In this document: one piece after another, positions 7,749 through 17,376 of the stretch
Position numbering within the stretch: the stretch's first letter is position 1
How the letters are laid out: every line of letters begins with the position of its first letter
NCBI GenBank assembly: GCA_003427395.1
Contig: BFEA01000417.1
Coordinates: 1,304,977 to 1,326,084, forward strand
DNA: 21,108 nt
Direction: 5' to 3'
From: Chara braunii
Taxonomy: Eukaryota; Streptophyta; Charophyceae; Charales; Characeae
Notes under the pieces: generated by a model
The model's database searches: none
Seen by the model: only the letters and a program-made list of their open reading frames with translations
What the model was told of the DNA's origin: nothing
Program-made: the position numbers and the translations under genes

Positions 7749-9380
7749 TCAAGCTGTGACTTCCCCTGTTTTCCTGTCCTGAGCCTCTTGTAGCCACTGT
7801 TCCACCGGATCCCTGCTCAAAAATCTGACCAGTCTCTGTCTCGGAAATGACCCTCTTATGCTAGTACCATCGAGATCCTCAAGCTCAAATGTGTTCCGTC
7901 CAACCCGCTTGGCGATCCTATAAGGCCCTTTGAATATTTTTCCTAGCTGTTCGGACCATGTGCTTTCAAGAGCCGAGTTCCTAACTAGCACCTTTTCCCC
8001 CACCTGGAGTGGCTCCTTCCGAATGTTCTTGACCTGGTCCCATCTTGCCTTATCCCTCATTCGGCTATCCGTCACACGATTGACTACTTCCTCGAGCGCC
8101 TCCTCATTTCTGGCAACCTGCTGGCAACGTGCGGTGATTAACTCTTCCGTGCTCAAGTATGGGTCGTCATCTAGCCTGTTCCAGGTAGGGACCAAAGCTT
8201 CTATCGGAAAATCGATCTCCCTTCCATACCAGAGTTCTGCTGGAATACTTCCCGTTGTTCTTTTTGGAGTCATGTTCTCGGCGAAGACTGCCTGCTTGAG
8301 AAACCGTGACCAACTTCCCAAATTATTTGCTGCCAACTTTGCGATTGTGTTCTTCAAAGTCTGGTGACCCCTTTCTACTGGTGCATTTGCCTCAAGATGG
8401 TAGGGCTCGGTGATCTTGATCGGCACACACAGTGTCTTAAGCCTGTTCAACACCTCCTGGTTAACGAATTATGTCCCATTGTCTGCTATAAACCTACGCA
8501 CGAAGGGGTGCCTTAGGTAAAATCTTCCACCCAGTCGGCCACTTCTTTCCCCGTCTTCTTCTTGAGGGCTATGGCTTCTACATAGCCGCTCAGATTTATC
8601 CCTTGCATCCAAGATGTACCTAAACCCATCCGTTGATACGGGCATAACGGCAAGGTCGAGGTGAACAAGGTGTCCGGGTCCCAATACCCGGGTGGGTCTA
8701 AGGGGTTCGTAAACTCGTACGATGCTCCTCTCTTGACATATCAGACACGTCTGACAATACGTTGCGACCATGCCTGCCATCCCTGGCCAAAAGTACAGGG
8801 GCACGATCTTTGCCAATGTCCCCTTTGACGACCGGTGACCCCCAGCTAGCCCATTATGCATTGCCTGAATTACGTCCAACTGCCTAGACCTCCCACAAAT
8901 GACGCGTCTAGGCATCATTCGTTCCTCTCTCTTGAACAGGTAGCCGTTTCTTAGGACATACTTTTCTACTTCCTCCCTTGCCTTGGGACTGACTTCCGTG
9001 GATTGTTTGTTCCCCACAAGCAGCAGACCGATTTCTTTGAAGACGCCCTCATACATTTGTGTGAGGAAGAATTTCTGTTCATTCTGATCCGTTCCCTGCT
9101 CCTCTCGAGTGAGGTTGACTAGGTACTGACACTCCTTCTGCGCCCAGGTTTCGGCCAACATCATTACGGTGTCCCATCCCCCTTCCACGGCCATCGCCAT
9201 CAACTCATCTCTGACCCCTACTTCTGCTCCCCAGGAGTCCTCCTCTTTACGCCTGACCGTGGTGGCTGGTCCTTCCCTGAGTTCTGCAACTACTGGGGGC
9301 GCGCCTTTTTCCAAGGTCTGGATCAACAACTGACCTGTTGTAATTGTTGGGTCTGCCATCTCATTATCCACCACAAGGGC
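7749..9380 (-). pseudogene. Integrase (Ty3/Gypsy type), broken
   Basis: Integrase inserts the element's cDNA into the host genome. Minus-strand frame 9374-8469 continues in the same frame as 8453-7749 and is interrupted by a TAA at 8469-8471. Domains in order are an HHCC zinc finger (H-x6-H in MHNGLAGGH, then CQTC) and a catalytic core with a first Asp in HLDLAVMP. The second Asp is in FIADNGT, the stop falls directly after it, and the catalytic Glu is in APVERGHQTLKN. A C-terminal GPY/F-like module (FKGPYRIAKRVGRNTFELED) follows. No chromodomain is seen. Between about 8598 and 8524 the protein reads as nonsense, because a 1-base insertion and a later 1-base loss put some 25 codons out of frame. 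The N-terminal join to RNase H is also shifted near 9378. The copy cannot make active integrase. Confidence 0.93.
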
Positions 9381-11081
9381 CCTCCTTCATACTCCAGGAA
9401 GGCGTCGATTGGTTCCACGTCCTCTACTCATTCTGGCGTGATACATACCCTGCTCAGCCCATCCGCCCTATTTCGAAGCCCTGCGATTCGTTCGACCTTA
9501 TAAGTCGAATTGCCATATGAAGCCTATCCATCTGTCAATGGTCGTATCTATAGGCTTGTAGTTCTTTAGGGCCCCGACAACGTTGGTGGGATCGATCCTT
9601 AGGATAAATCGCCTTCCGAACAGGTATGCCTGGAAGGTCTTAAGACAATGCAGAATCGCTAAGACCTCCTTCTTGAACAGTGAGTACCGTCGCTCTGCCG
9701 AATTCGGGGTCCTACTTTCAAATCTGATTGACCTTTCCTTGCCCTCCTCGCTTCTCTGTATCAATACTCCTCCAACTGTCAGCGGTCCCCCATCTGTTTC
9801 TAAGATGAAAGGCCGTCCTACCTCGTCATTGAAACAGGGTGCTGCTAGAGTGACCTGATCGGATGACAGGATGTCTTTCAGGGTCTGGGCTGCAGCTTCC
9901 CTATCCTCGGTCCAATCCATAGTGTCGCCTTCCCTAATCATTGCGCGGATAGGCTCTGCTATCTTTGCGAATCCTTTGATGAAGATCCTCCAGAACCCAA
10001 CCACCCCTAGGAAGGCTCGTACTTCCGTCGTGGTGCGCAGGGGTGTCGGCCACTGGGAGATCTTATCCATCTTTGTTGGGTCGGGTCTCCTCCCATAAGC
10101 TCCACAGCGAAATCCGAGTATGGTTACTTCCGGGACGGTCAGGATGCTCTTGGAACCGCTTGCAGTAATATTGTAAACAAGGAAGCGCTGAAATAGGTCC
10201 TCAATATCCTGCAGGTGGTCCCAAACAAACTTTCGTACGCCCGGCTCAAGCTCCGTCTCGTCCTTGTACCTTGCGCTTTTTACGGGATTATCATCTATGT
10301 ATGGTTCACACTTTTCCGAAAACATATCCCCTCCGACGGCGAGCATCCTTCTCAGCGCCTCTGCTACCGCATTTGTAAAGCCCATAGGGGTCACTTGCAT
10401 CTGCAGCTGCCCTACGGAGGTGTGCATTGCGGTGTACGGTCTATCCCTCGCATCGAGCGGCAACTGATCATATCTTGAGTACAAGTCTACCAGGGAGTAA
10501 ATACTCCGCCCCGCATGAGATTCTGCCAACAAGTCGGTCTGTGGAAGCGAGCCTACGTCCCTAATTGTTACCACATTGAGCTTCTGCCGGTCCTGGATCC
10601 ACCTAAGCGTCTTATTGGGCTTCCTGAACACGAACCACTTGTTCGCGTAGGGGGATGCGGTAGGTTCAACCACGAAAGAATCTATCTTAGCTCTAAGCAG
10701 GTCGGTGACCTCCGCTGCTATCCCAAACTCATAGGCGGACCCTTTATCATTCCAACACTCGTGCTGTACGGTGTGGATCCTGACAGGGGGAACTAGCTTT
10801 GCGTCCAATCGCCCTTTTTGATGACCATTGAAAGCGAAAGCTAAATGAAACTCCTGGCATGCCTTTCTTATCAACTGAGTTTCTTTCGCTATTAGAAACC
10901 CTTCCACTCCTATTTTCATGGTATATGCTACCTCATCTGGTATGCGATGCCCTTCTGTTGCGCGTCTCTCCTTTATAACCCGTAGGATCTCCTCCTCTTT
11001 CTCCATGGCCTCTTCCTTTGATGTTTCTACTACGATCAAGACCGGCTTGGCCTTCTTTCCTATGGGTTTGTATTTTCGCAC
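9380..11081 (-). pseudogene. Reverse transcriptase and RNase H (Ty3/Gypsy type), broken at both ends
   Basis: This part copies the element RNA into DNA and degrades the RNA strand. The open frame is 11081-9498, 527 codons. RT motifs are LRWIQDRQKLN, the first catalytic Asp in YSLVDLYSRYDQ, PMGFTNAVAEALRR and the YIDD box in CEPYIDDNPVK. The thumb follows with VTILGFRCGAYGRRPDP and VRAFLGVVGFWRIFI. RNase H has its first Asp in FILETDGG, the Glu in FKKEVLAILHCLK and the next Asp in LRIDP. The frame stops at 9498 after IWQFDL because of one extra T. The RNase H tail with NRADGLSR continues in another frame to an in-frame TGA at 9428-9430. At the start, the frame is separated from protease by a 2-base GT duplication near 11079-11083, so there is no real start codon here. 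Confidence 0.95.
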
Positions 11082-12430
11082 ACTGCCTTCTGGGATCGTT
11101 CTCCTAGAAAATGAACGGTCGGGATTGGCCTTGCTATTTTCATGATACGGGGCTGAATGCTAACTATCTTCTCATTCATGCAGTAGCCTTTTCGAACCTC
11201 ATCCTCAAACTTGGCAAGCACTGCCGGGTCCACCCCCACTTTGTGGTACCTGATTGCCTTAACAAGTTGCAACAGGTCTGGGATCTCGAGCGCTACCTCA
11301 GAGGTCTCGTTACGGCCTTCCTTAGTCTTGGGCAGGCTGGCCCCAAGTTCAACTTCCTGCTCCTTTTCCGCCACCATAACTCCCAGGGACTCGTCCTCAG
11401 ACCTTCTCTTCTTTACGGGCAGACCCATCTTGATCCATTCCTGTTTACTAAAAGCCTCCTCGATCATAATTTCTACCTTTTCCCTCATGCCTTCTATTCG
11501 TGCGAATACCCCCTTCCGCGAACTTTCTTCGAATGTTGGAGACCAGGTTGCCAATTTGCCCTTCGGAGGGTCTCCTCCGGTCCCAAGAAGTCGGAGGAGT
11601 TCCCCGCGGCCAGTCACTGGATCCTCTATGTCTACCATGTATGTGCCGTCGTGCAGATGCATTCCTATCATTTCCACATTGACGCACCACGGTCTCCCGA
11701 GGATTACGTCGTGATCCATTTCTTCCATCACGGTCATCCGCTGAAAGGACCAGATGGATTCCCAGATTCCCGCCCTGACTGCACATTTGGTGACATACCG
11801 TGTGAAAGGAATTTCGCCACCTCCTCCCCGGATACTCCCTGCTACTTCCTTGTTTACCGTGCACCCCGTGACCGTTGCGAAATCTCGTCGTATGAGGGTG
11901 ATTTTTGCTCCGCCGTCCACTAACGCGTCAGTGTGGTGAGTTCCGATTTGAACATTAAGTTTCCCAACTGGTAATGCATGAAAGCTAAGCTTTGTCCCGG
12001 GTGGCGCCCTCATGACTTCGCCACCTTCACGATCCGGTAGGCTTAGGCGGATGTCCGCAAAGGCTTTCTCCAAATCTCCCAGGCCCCCTGGAATGCTTTG
12101 GAGGTTGGAGACTCCTTGCGGCGTCTCGGCCTCTTCCGTGTCCTGCTCTTGCAGTTTCGGGGCCTCCTCTACCTCTACGCGCTTACGTGTTAGCAACTGC
12201 CTGAGTCCTTTAAGCAGCCTTGGGGTGGCTTGCAGCATGGTCTGAAAGGACACCGATACCATGGTACCCAGTAGCTTACTTAAGGTGCCATCGATTTCTG
12301 GCGAAGTCGAGATCGGAATTTGATACCTGAACTTCTTCTTTGTCGCCGTAGCCTTGTCTACCGATTCGTCCTCCCTTGGCTTCCCATAGACCTTCTCTTG
12401 TTCCCGGCTTCGGTCTCTTGTTGGCCCGTG
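11060..12430 (-). pseudogene. Aspartic protease region of pol
   Basis: The protease cuts the Gag-Pol polyprotein. The frame is open from 12430 to the stop at 11060 and overlaps the end of gag by about 70 bp. The first ATG at 12280 or 12262 may not be the natural start. A charged linker (residues about 20-75 from 12262) precedes the protease fold. The active-site strand reads DALVDGGAKITLIRR, with DGG instead of the usual D(S/T)G. The downstream hydrophobic-Gly motif is HDVILGRPWC, as expected for retropepsins. A long Lys/Glu-rich stretch then links to RT. The final residues after ERSQKAV are out of frame because of the GT duplication at 11079-11083, which once joined this frame to the RT frame. 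Confidence 0.9.
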
Positions 12431-14103
12431 CTAGTCCCTGCGAGTTCTTCCATTACTGTATCTTGAATGAGCTTCTTTTCTGCGTCGGCCTGACGAGTGG
12501 TAATATTTACCCTATCCTGGCCATTGCCTTCTAGGATAAAATTGGCCTGTGGTCCCCGTCCCCTTGGCTTGTCCCAGACAATCTCGGCGATCGTCTCTGC
12601 TTCTACGACAACTATTTCTAAGTTATTCAGGAGGATGACGACTCGCCGCATCCCTCCTGACAAGTTCCAATTGACACGCTCCCCCCTGGGTCCGAGGATC
12701 TCGCCTTTGAGGGACCTACTGCACCTCAGCCGCTCGATATCGTGATTGAGTCTCGGACAGGCCCATACGAAATGCCCGATCATGGTGCAATACTTGCATT
12801 GTTCGTTGGCCGGGTCCCTCCTGCCAAACCCCCGGTTTGCTACAGCTGCTGAAACCACGGCCTCTTGGGGCGGGAGGGCGGGTCTGGATACTTGCGTCTG
12901 CATTACTAACAGCGCATTCTCCATTCTGTCCATCTTGCTGTCAACCCCGTGCACCCGTTCGTGCAGGCTCTCTATCCCCTTCTTGACCTTATCCCCCGTC
13001 TTCCCGGTCAGATCTATGACCTCCCCTTCCTTAAGCAGGGCTAGCGTCTCGGTGACCACTGTCTTTTCCGCAAGGTCTGTTACGGTGCTGAAGTCTGCAT
13101 CTCTCGTGTATTCGAACTTACTGGCCTGCTGGTATGCTGACAAAATCTTATCTTTATCAAACTCTGAAAACTACCTGAGGAATTATTTACTCATTATGCG
13201 GTCCGTTACCCCGGGAATTCGCAGAGCCACTAACGTGAATGCCCTTAGGAAATCGTTGTAAGTCGCATAGTTTTTCCTCTGGACTGAGGCTAATTCGGCC
13301 TTTGTTGCCATTTTTTATGCCTTCAGGTATTTCCGCATCATCTCGTTTTTGGTTTCTTTCCAGGATCCACTGGAGGCGACGATGGTCATAATGTCCCTTC
13401 CCAAGCTTAGCGACACGTGCTGCCCTAGGTGCTCCATCTTTTCCTCTTCCGTCCCTTTAAGTAAGGCTGCTAGGTTCTCATACTCTATTAGAAACTCCGT
13501 AATGTTGGCCCCATCGAACGTGAGTTTCTTCTTTGCATCTGCGAGATACCCCTGGTTCTTGTTTAGTGTCCTGGTGAGGGTTGCGACTACCCTCTTGAGA
13601 CCATCTTCGGAGCCACCCGCTTCTCCGACCGCACTGGTCCCTTCCCCTTCCTTGCTTTCCCTCTGCTTCTCCCTGGTTTTCGGCGTTCCTTCTGGGTCGA
13701 ACCATCCTAGCACTCTTTCCCTAAGGTTCCGGAGTCCGTCACACGCCCCTGTTACTTTCGGCGTGACGGGTAGTCTGCTAGTGCCGCTGTCGATGGGGGG
13801 TGGGGTCATAGCGTTTTTCGTCTCCTCCATCGGGAGGTCGTTATTGTCCTTCCCCTTCTTACAAGGCGTTCCTTTGTGGCCATTAACCTTCCCCTCATAC
13901 CTAGCCTCGTCTTGACCGGTCCTGCGTCCCTCACGTGACCCTGCGCCCTGGGGGTCCTCCTCATCCTCGGCCATCATCTGCTCGATAAGCCTTGCCTTAA
14001 ATTCTGCAGTCTGCTTTTCTATTTCTGCCAATTTACGAGTGGCGTCCGAGACTTTTGTCTTTTTAGGGGTGGCTCCTGTTGGGTTCCGAGGGTTTGTTCT
14101 CAT
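12358..14103 (-). pseudogene. Gag polyprotein, interrupted by three in-frame stops
   Basis: Gag forms the virus-like particle and packages element RNA. The frames 14103-13315 and 13143-12358 lie in one phase and are joined by readable sequence. They are interrupted only by TAA at 13315-13317, TAA at 13183-13185 and TAG at 13171-13173. The N-terminal third is charged and Pro/Gly-rich. The capsid-like domain is near residues 190-340, with LTFDGANITEFLIEYENLA before the first stop and NDFLRAFTLVALRIPGVTD after it. A single CCHC zinc knuckle, CKYCTMIGHFVWAC, follows near residue 440 for RNA binding. Pol follows in the phase reached by stepping back one base within the 70-bp overlap 12430-12361. 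I see no canonical slippery heptamer there, so a 1-base loss is as likely as programmed frameshifting. Confidence 0.93.
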
Positions 14104-14318
14104 ATCGTTTCCCCTTCCCTGTTTTCCTGAGGTCCCCTTTTGCTACCCCCAGCTTTCCCCGAACTTTCTCCAATTGAGGCGTCCTTTCCGTCTTCTCGGG
14201 TTCCTTCCAGTTTGGCTGACTCTCGATCCCTGTCTGATCCCTCGTTTCGTTCCCCATCCCCATTCGTGCCCTGATTCCCTCCACTCTGCTGGTCATCGAT
14301 CCCTTCCTCAGTCGCCAT
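14100..14318 (-). CDS. Short charged ORF overlapping the gag start (probable Gag N-terminus)
   Basis: A 72-codon frame starts at ATG 14318 with MATEEGIDDQQ. It is very rich in Gly, Glu, Asp, Lys and Arg, ends GETI, and its TGA overlaps the ATG of the 14103 gag frame as ATGA. Its composition matches the start of Gag. The most likely reading is that Gag began here and a 1-base change near 14105 split it. Alternatively it is a small upstream ORF coupled to gag by the ATGA overlap. Confidence 0.5.
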   Translation of the reverse strand: MATEEGIDDQQSGGNQGTNGDGERNEGSDRDRESAKLEGTREDGKDASIGESSGKAGGSKRGPQENREGETI

Positions 14319-14767
14319 TTCTTTACCTAGCCTGCACATGGAAAAAAAAATTGCGAACATGGCCGGTTGTTCATAACTGCCCTAGTCCCGGCCCTAAAGT
14401 ACACTTATCCCCATATTTTTGCGTCTAACATTAATCCGTACGACTCTTCTGACTTTTTTTTTCTCCCGGGGCGTCCTTCAGGTTTTCTTCTAGTGGGGCC
14501 TTGCCACCACCACTTGGCATTTTATTACTGCCGCGCTTTGATTCTTAGAGCGGTGCCTGAGCCCAGTGGCTTCCCTATCGGGGATGACCCTTTTGGCTTA
14601 TTGGCATCCAGACGCCCCATAATTTTTGGAGCGGTGGTCTTCCTAGTTCCTCCCTGCCACATCATTGGGTCGGTCGGAACTCCAACCACTGTCCCTCTTT
14701 TGTTGATGGCTGCCTACTTATCTTAGTACCCATCCTTTATTTCCTTACCACTCCCTGACACGTTTTC
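14319..14767 (-). other. Gap between the tandem ORF array and gag
   Basis: This 450-bp stretch has no frame with recognisable protein features. It contains a TGCCA/TGGCA inverted repeat near 14500-14520 and runs of T at 14453-14462 (A on the coding strand). No LTR end or primer-binding motif is visible, so the tandem units upstream are not cut off from gag by a visible LTR. Confidence 0.5.
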
Positions 14768-15548
14768 TCATGCTGGTCCCTCAGGCCTGCCCTGCTCATC
14801 CGGTTCCTCGAACAGGTCAGCCAACCCAGCAAGGTAATTTTCCCCCATCTCTATTTCCCTGATACTTATTGGCTCATATTCTTCAAATGGCAGGTGGGGC
14901 AATCCGAATATCAAGATCTCGAGTAATTCGAGTAGTTCCCTAGCCTGATTCCCCCAGAACGGCCCATGTCTGACCGACACATCGTAGAACATGCTCGTTG
15001 TTTGTGGTTGGAAGAGGTGGATCCAGACCAGGGTCGAATCCACTATGTCCTCAGCTCTCTTGAGGCTTCCGAATACTAAGTCCACCATGAAACGAGGTAC
15101 TCGACACCTCAACCTGGTCATTGGGGCCTTAAACTCTTGCCAGCCTCCGACCTCCACCCGAGTTCTTAATCCCACGTTCCTTCTCCCTCGCACTTCCTGG
15201 CCTACTCGGTTCAGTACCCTGGTAGCCCTTTGAAAGATTGGTAACAACCCATGTCGTAGTGCCAGTTTCGTACCTAGCATGTACCATCCAAGTTTCGGTA
15301 GGTATATGGTCCCCGTTACCCTAAGATCGGTATACAGATCATCTCCTGGCCCCCTGTTAATTCTCATACCATCCCACAAACATTCCACCATCATGAACGC
15401 CTGACCTCTTCCCAGGGTCACGGCCCTCCATTCAATGTCCAATCCTCATGTAGCTTGCTAGGAGCGATACCTCTCATCCGCCTCCACTTTCCGTGGGTGG
15501 CCGCGGGTGTGTGGACCGTCCCAGCATCCGGGCGAGCCCCATCGCCAT
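14768..15548 (-). pseudogene. Tandem unit D, unknown protein family (closest to gag)
   Basis: The unit has about 260 codons. An ATG at 15548 (MAMGLARM) opens a frame with a TGA at 15474-15476 directly before EVSLL. The frame then shifts by one base near 15450 and continues from LDIEWRAV (15442) to 14768. It aligns in order with units A-C: EVSLL at the start, a hydrophobic strand ending VECLWD, and DLRVTGTIYLPKLGW. Next come GWQEFKAPMTRLRCRVPRF followed by MVDLVFG, then VSVRHGPFWGNQARELLELL, and a C-terminal YLAGLADLFEE. I do not recognise the fold. The length, leucine pattern and acidic C-terminus suggest a soluble protein, with no signal peptide or membrane segment. This copy has the longest intact stretch after the frameshift (224 codons) and is the best query for a search. 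Confidence 0.7.
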
Positions 15549-15677
15549 TTTTGACTTAGTAGTCCCCTGCACAGTTTAAACAGCAAGCGGTTTTACTTAT
15601 TTCATTTAATCTTCATCTCCCGCCCGGACGCTCCCTGGTTTCTAGCTTGAATCTTCCTTTTCTTTCCTTGACCTCTT

Positions 15678-16450
15678 TTATTGGTCCGTCCCTACGTCCA
15701 TCGGCTCATACAGATGGTACAGATCATCTATGTACACCATCCCCTGACTTATTTCCTGTCGGATGACACCCCACAGGACCTCACTTCCCACGACCGAAGC
15801 CCTCAGTCTGGTGCTAAACAAAGCACGCAGGATGCGCTACACCTCGTACTTCTGCTCTCCACTGAACGGGCCTTTTCTAGGAAGGCCCGATAGTATTCTC
15901 GATGTACCATCGCATCTTCATATGTCAGGCTTGCGAGGTCGGCTACCGCTCGTCTAACAAGTCCTAGACCGCCCAGCCTTTCAAGCAGGAAGGGCGGCAG
16001 CCTCATTCGTACATTTTCACTAGGCAATTCGAAACTCCCGACCATGGCTACCCTAAGGTCCGTTGTTACATCGTCAACTCCCGGATCTGCGAACTCGAAC
16101 CCTGCTCGCCATACTAACTGCCATGCCCCTTCAAACATGCTCAGCGGGTCTTCTCCTGATGCCAGCCGAACTCCGAACTCCTTCCACCCATCCTCTGACA
16201 CATACAACCGTCCTTCTACACGCACATGCCCTCACGGGTCCGGGTTCCATTCCCCATTTTCATCCGCACGCCACTCAACTTTCGTCACCAAGTAAACCAT
16301 ATTTTCCGCAAGCTCGACCCCGACCCAATCTTCCACCTCGTGCCAGCCTCCACTTGCCGCCGGCAAGCTAACCTCTACCCCACCCGGTACTTCCCTAGGC
16401 GGTTCAATGCCCAAGGGGCGTTCCTCAATGAACGTCCTTCTTCGCGCCAT
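15678..16450 (-). pseudogene. Tandem unit C, unknown protein family
   Basis: The start is ATG 16450 (MARRRTFIEERPLG). The frame runs through GVEVSLPAASGGW and YLVTKVEW, meets TGA at 16232-16234, and continues in phase through GRLYVSEDGWKEFG and MRLPPFLLERLGG. Near 15873 one base is missing: in the next phase the sequence reads GPFSGEQ, the family's core motif. That phase then has a TAG at 15837-15839 and ends with YIDDLYHLYE and a stop at 15678. All family motifs are present in the right order over about 258 codons. The phase changes are read from the alignment to the other units, so exact indel positions are uncertain by a few bases. Function is unknown. Confidence 0.68.
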
Positions 16451-16572
16451 CGTACACTCGCCTTTGATTTCCTGGTTCGTGATCCGCACTGAACCCTACA
16501 ATGGCCAGACATCCCATCCCTTTATCTTAGCAATTTTTCCCATATTTGTCTGGCCCCACGGCTTTCCCGCGT

Positions 16573-17319
16573 TTAGTCGAACCATAGTACCTCAAACAAT
16601 TTGAACACATCATCCACATAGCAAGGTGTTGCCGCTACCTCACGGCGGATTATGGCCTCCCTAGTTTCCGGGGCCACCTCCTGTCGGTCATTCCTCTCAA
16701 TTTCCAAAATGATAAGAACCTCTCGGGCTCTATCGCCGTGGAAGGGTCCGAATTTCAAGGACATCCTATAGAATTCCTCTGCCAGCAATGCGCAGTTCAC
16801 GTGTATTCATTCCATCGTGTCGGCTACCTTTGTTACGTGATAAAAACCCCCAAACCAGTCCGCCACGAACTCGGGCACCCAAATCTTGGTTCGGGTGCTA
16901 GGCGGTTTAAACTCCTTCCATCCTCCCATCACGACTCTACTGTTGACCGTATCTCAACCTTTGTTAGCAAACCTTTCCCCCGCCTGCCGAGGTCTTGCCT
17001 CAGTGTCCCCTAAAAACCACATCGAGTCTTGTCATGCCGCGAGCGTTGTGCAGAACAGGTGCCAACCTTGTTCAGAGAGAACGATCGTCCCGACTGATTC
17101 CACCCTTCCTTCCGCCATCTCCTCCCATCCTTCCTCTTCCCTCAACGGGTTCCAGACAAGCTCTATCCATAGGTACGATAGCTCCGACACGATCTCATAC
17201 CCCCGCCAATCACATGTGGTCCCCTTCCATTTATAGCTCGGCAGTATTGACATCTCTACTCCCCTTCCGGTTCGTCTTGGTTCCCATGTGCAATCACACG
17301 GCTCGAATTTCCGGGTCAT
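16573..17319 (-). pseudogene. Tandem unit B, unknown protein family
   Basis: A single phase runs from ATG 17319 (MTRKFEPCDCTW) to a stop at 16573, 248 residues. It is interrupted by three in-frame stops, all TGA, at 17032-17034, 16954-16956 and 16807-16809. Family motifs are GVEMSIL, SYLWIELVWN, GTIVLSEQGW, GWKEFKPPSTRTKIWVPEF, SLKFGPFHGDRAREVL and the C-terminal YVDDVFKLFE. No base is gained or lost over the whole unit, so only point changes have hit it. All three stops fit a CGA-to-TGA change, or could reflect recoding. Spacing to unit A is 57 bp and to unit C about 122 bp. Confidence 0.7.
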
Positions 17320-17376
17320 CGCTCCCTACCTGCACATAGTTGACAACCCGTTTTCCCCGGGTAAGTCCTCCCCCCT

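Larger units (their letters stand above)
7749..14318 (-). mobile_element. Ty3/Gypsy-type LTR retrotransposon, coding core, defective
   Basis: The order Gag, protease, RT, RNase H, integrase with integrase last is that of Ty3/Gypsy (Metaviridae); Copia elements have integrase before RT. At least five in-frame stops and six small indels separate the parts, although the phase is still easy to follow. The damage therefore looks moderately recent. LTRs are not identified: candidates for the 3' side are the polypurine tracts at 4314 and 3092, and the 5' LTR would lie beyond 18222 if the tandem ORFs at 14768-18189 belong to the element. No target-site duplication can be assigned. Confidence 0.92.

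Noticed and set aside
11111-11923. A 270-codon plus-strand open frame.
   Set aside because: It lies fully antisense to the protease part of pol, whose minus-strand frame has clear motifs. It is a shadow frame.
15678-16620. YIDD (unit C) and YVDD (unit B) look like the reverse transcriptase catalytic box.
   Set aside because: They lie at the extreme C-terminus, without any other RT motif, and align with YLAG and FLEG in units D and A. The likeness is chance.
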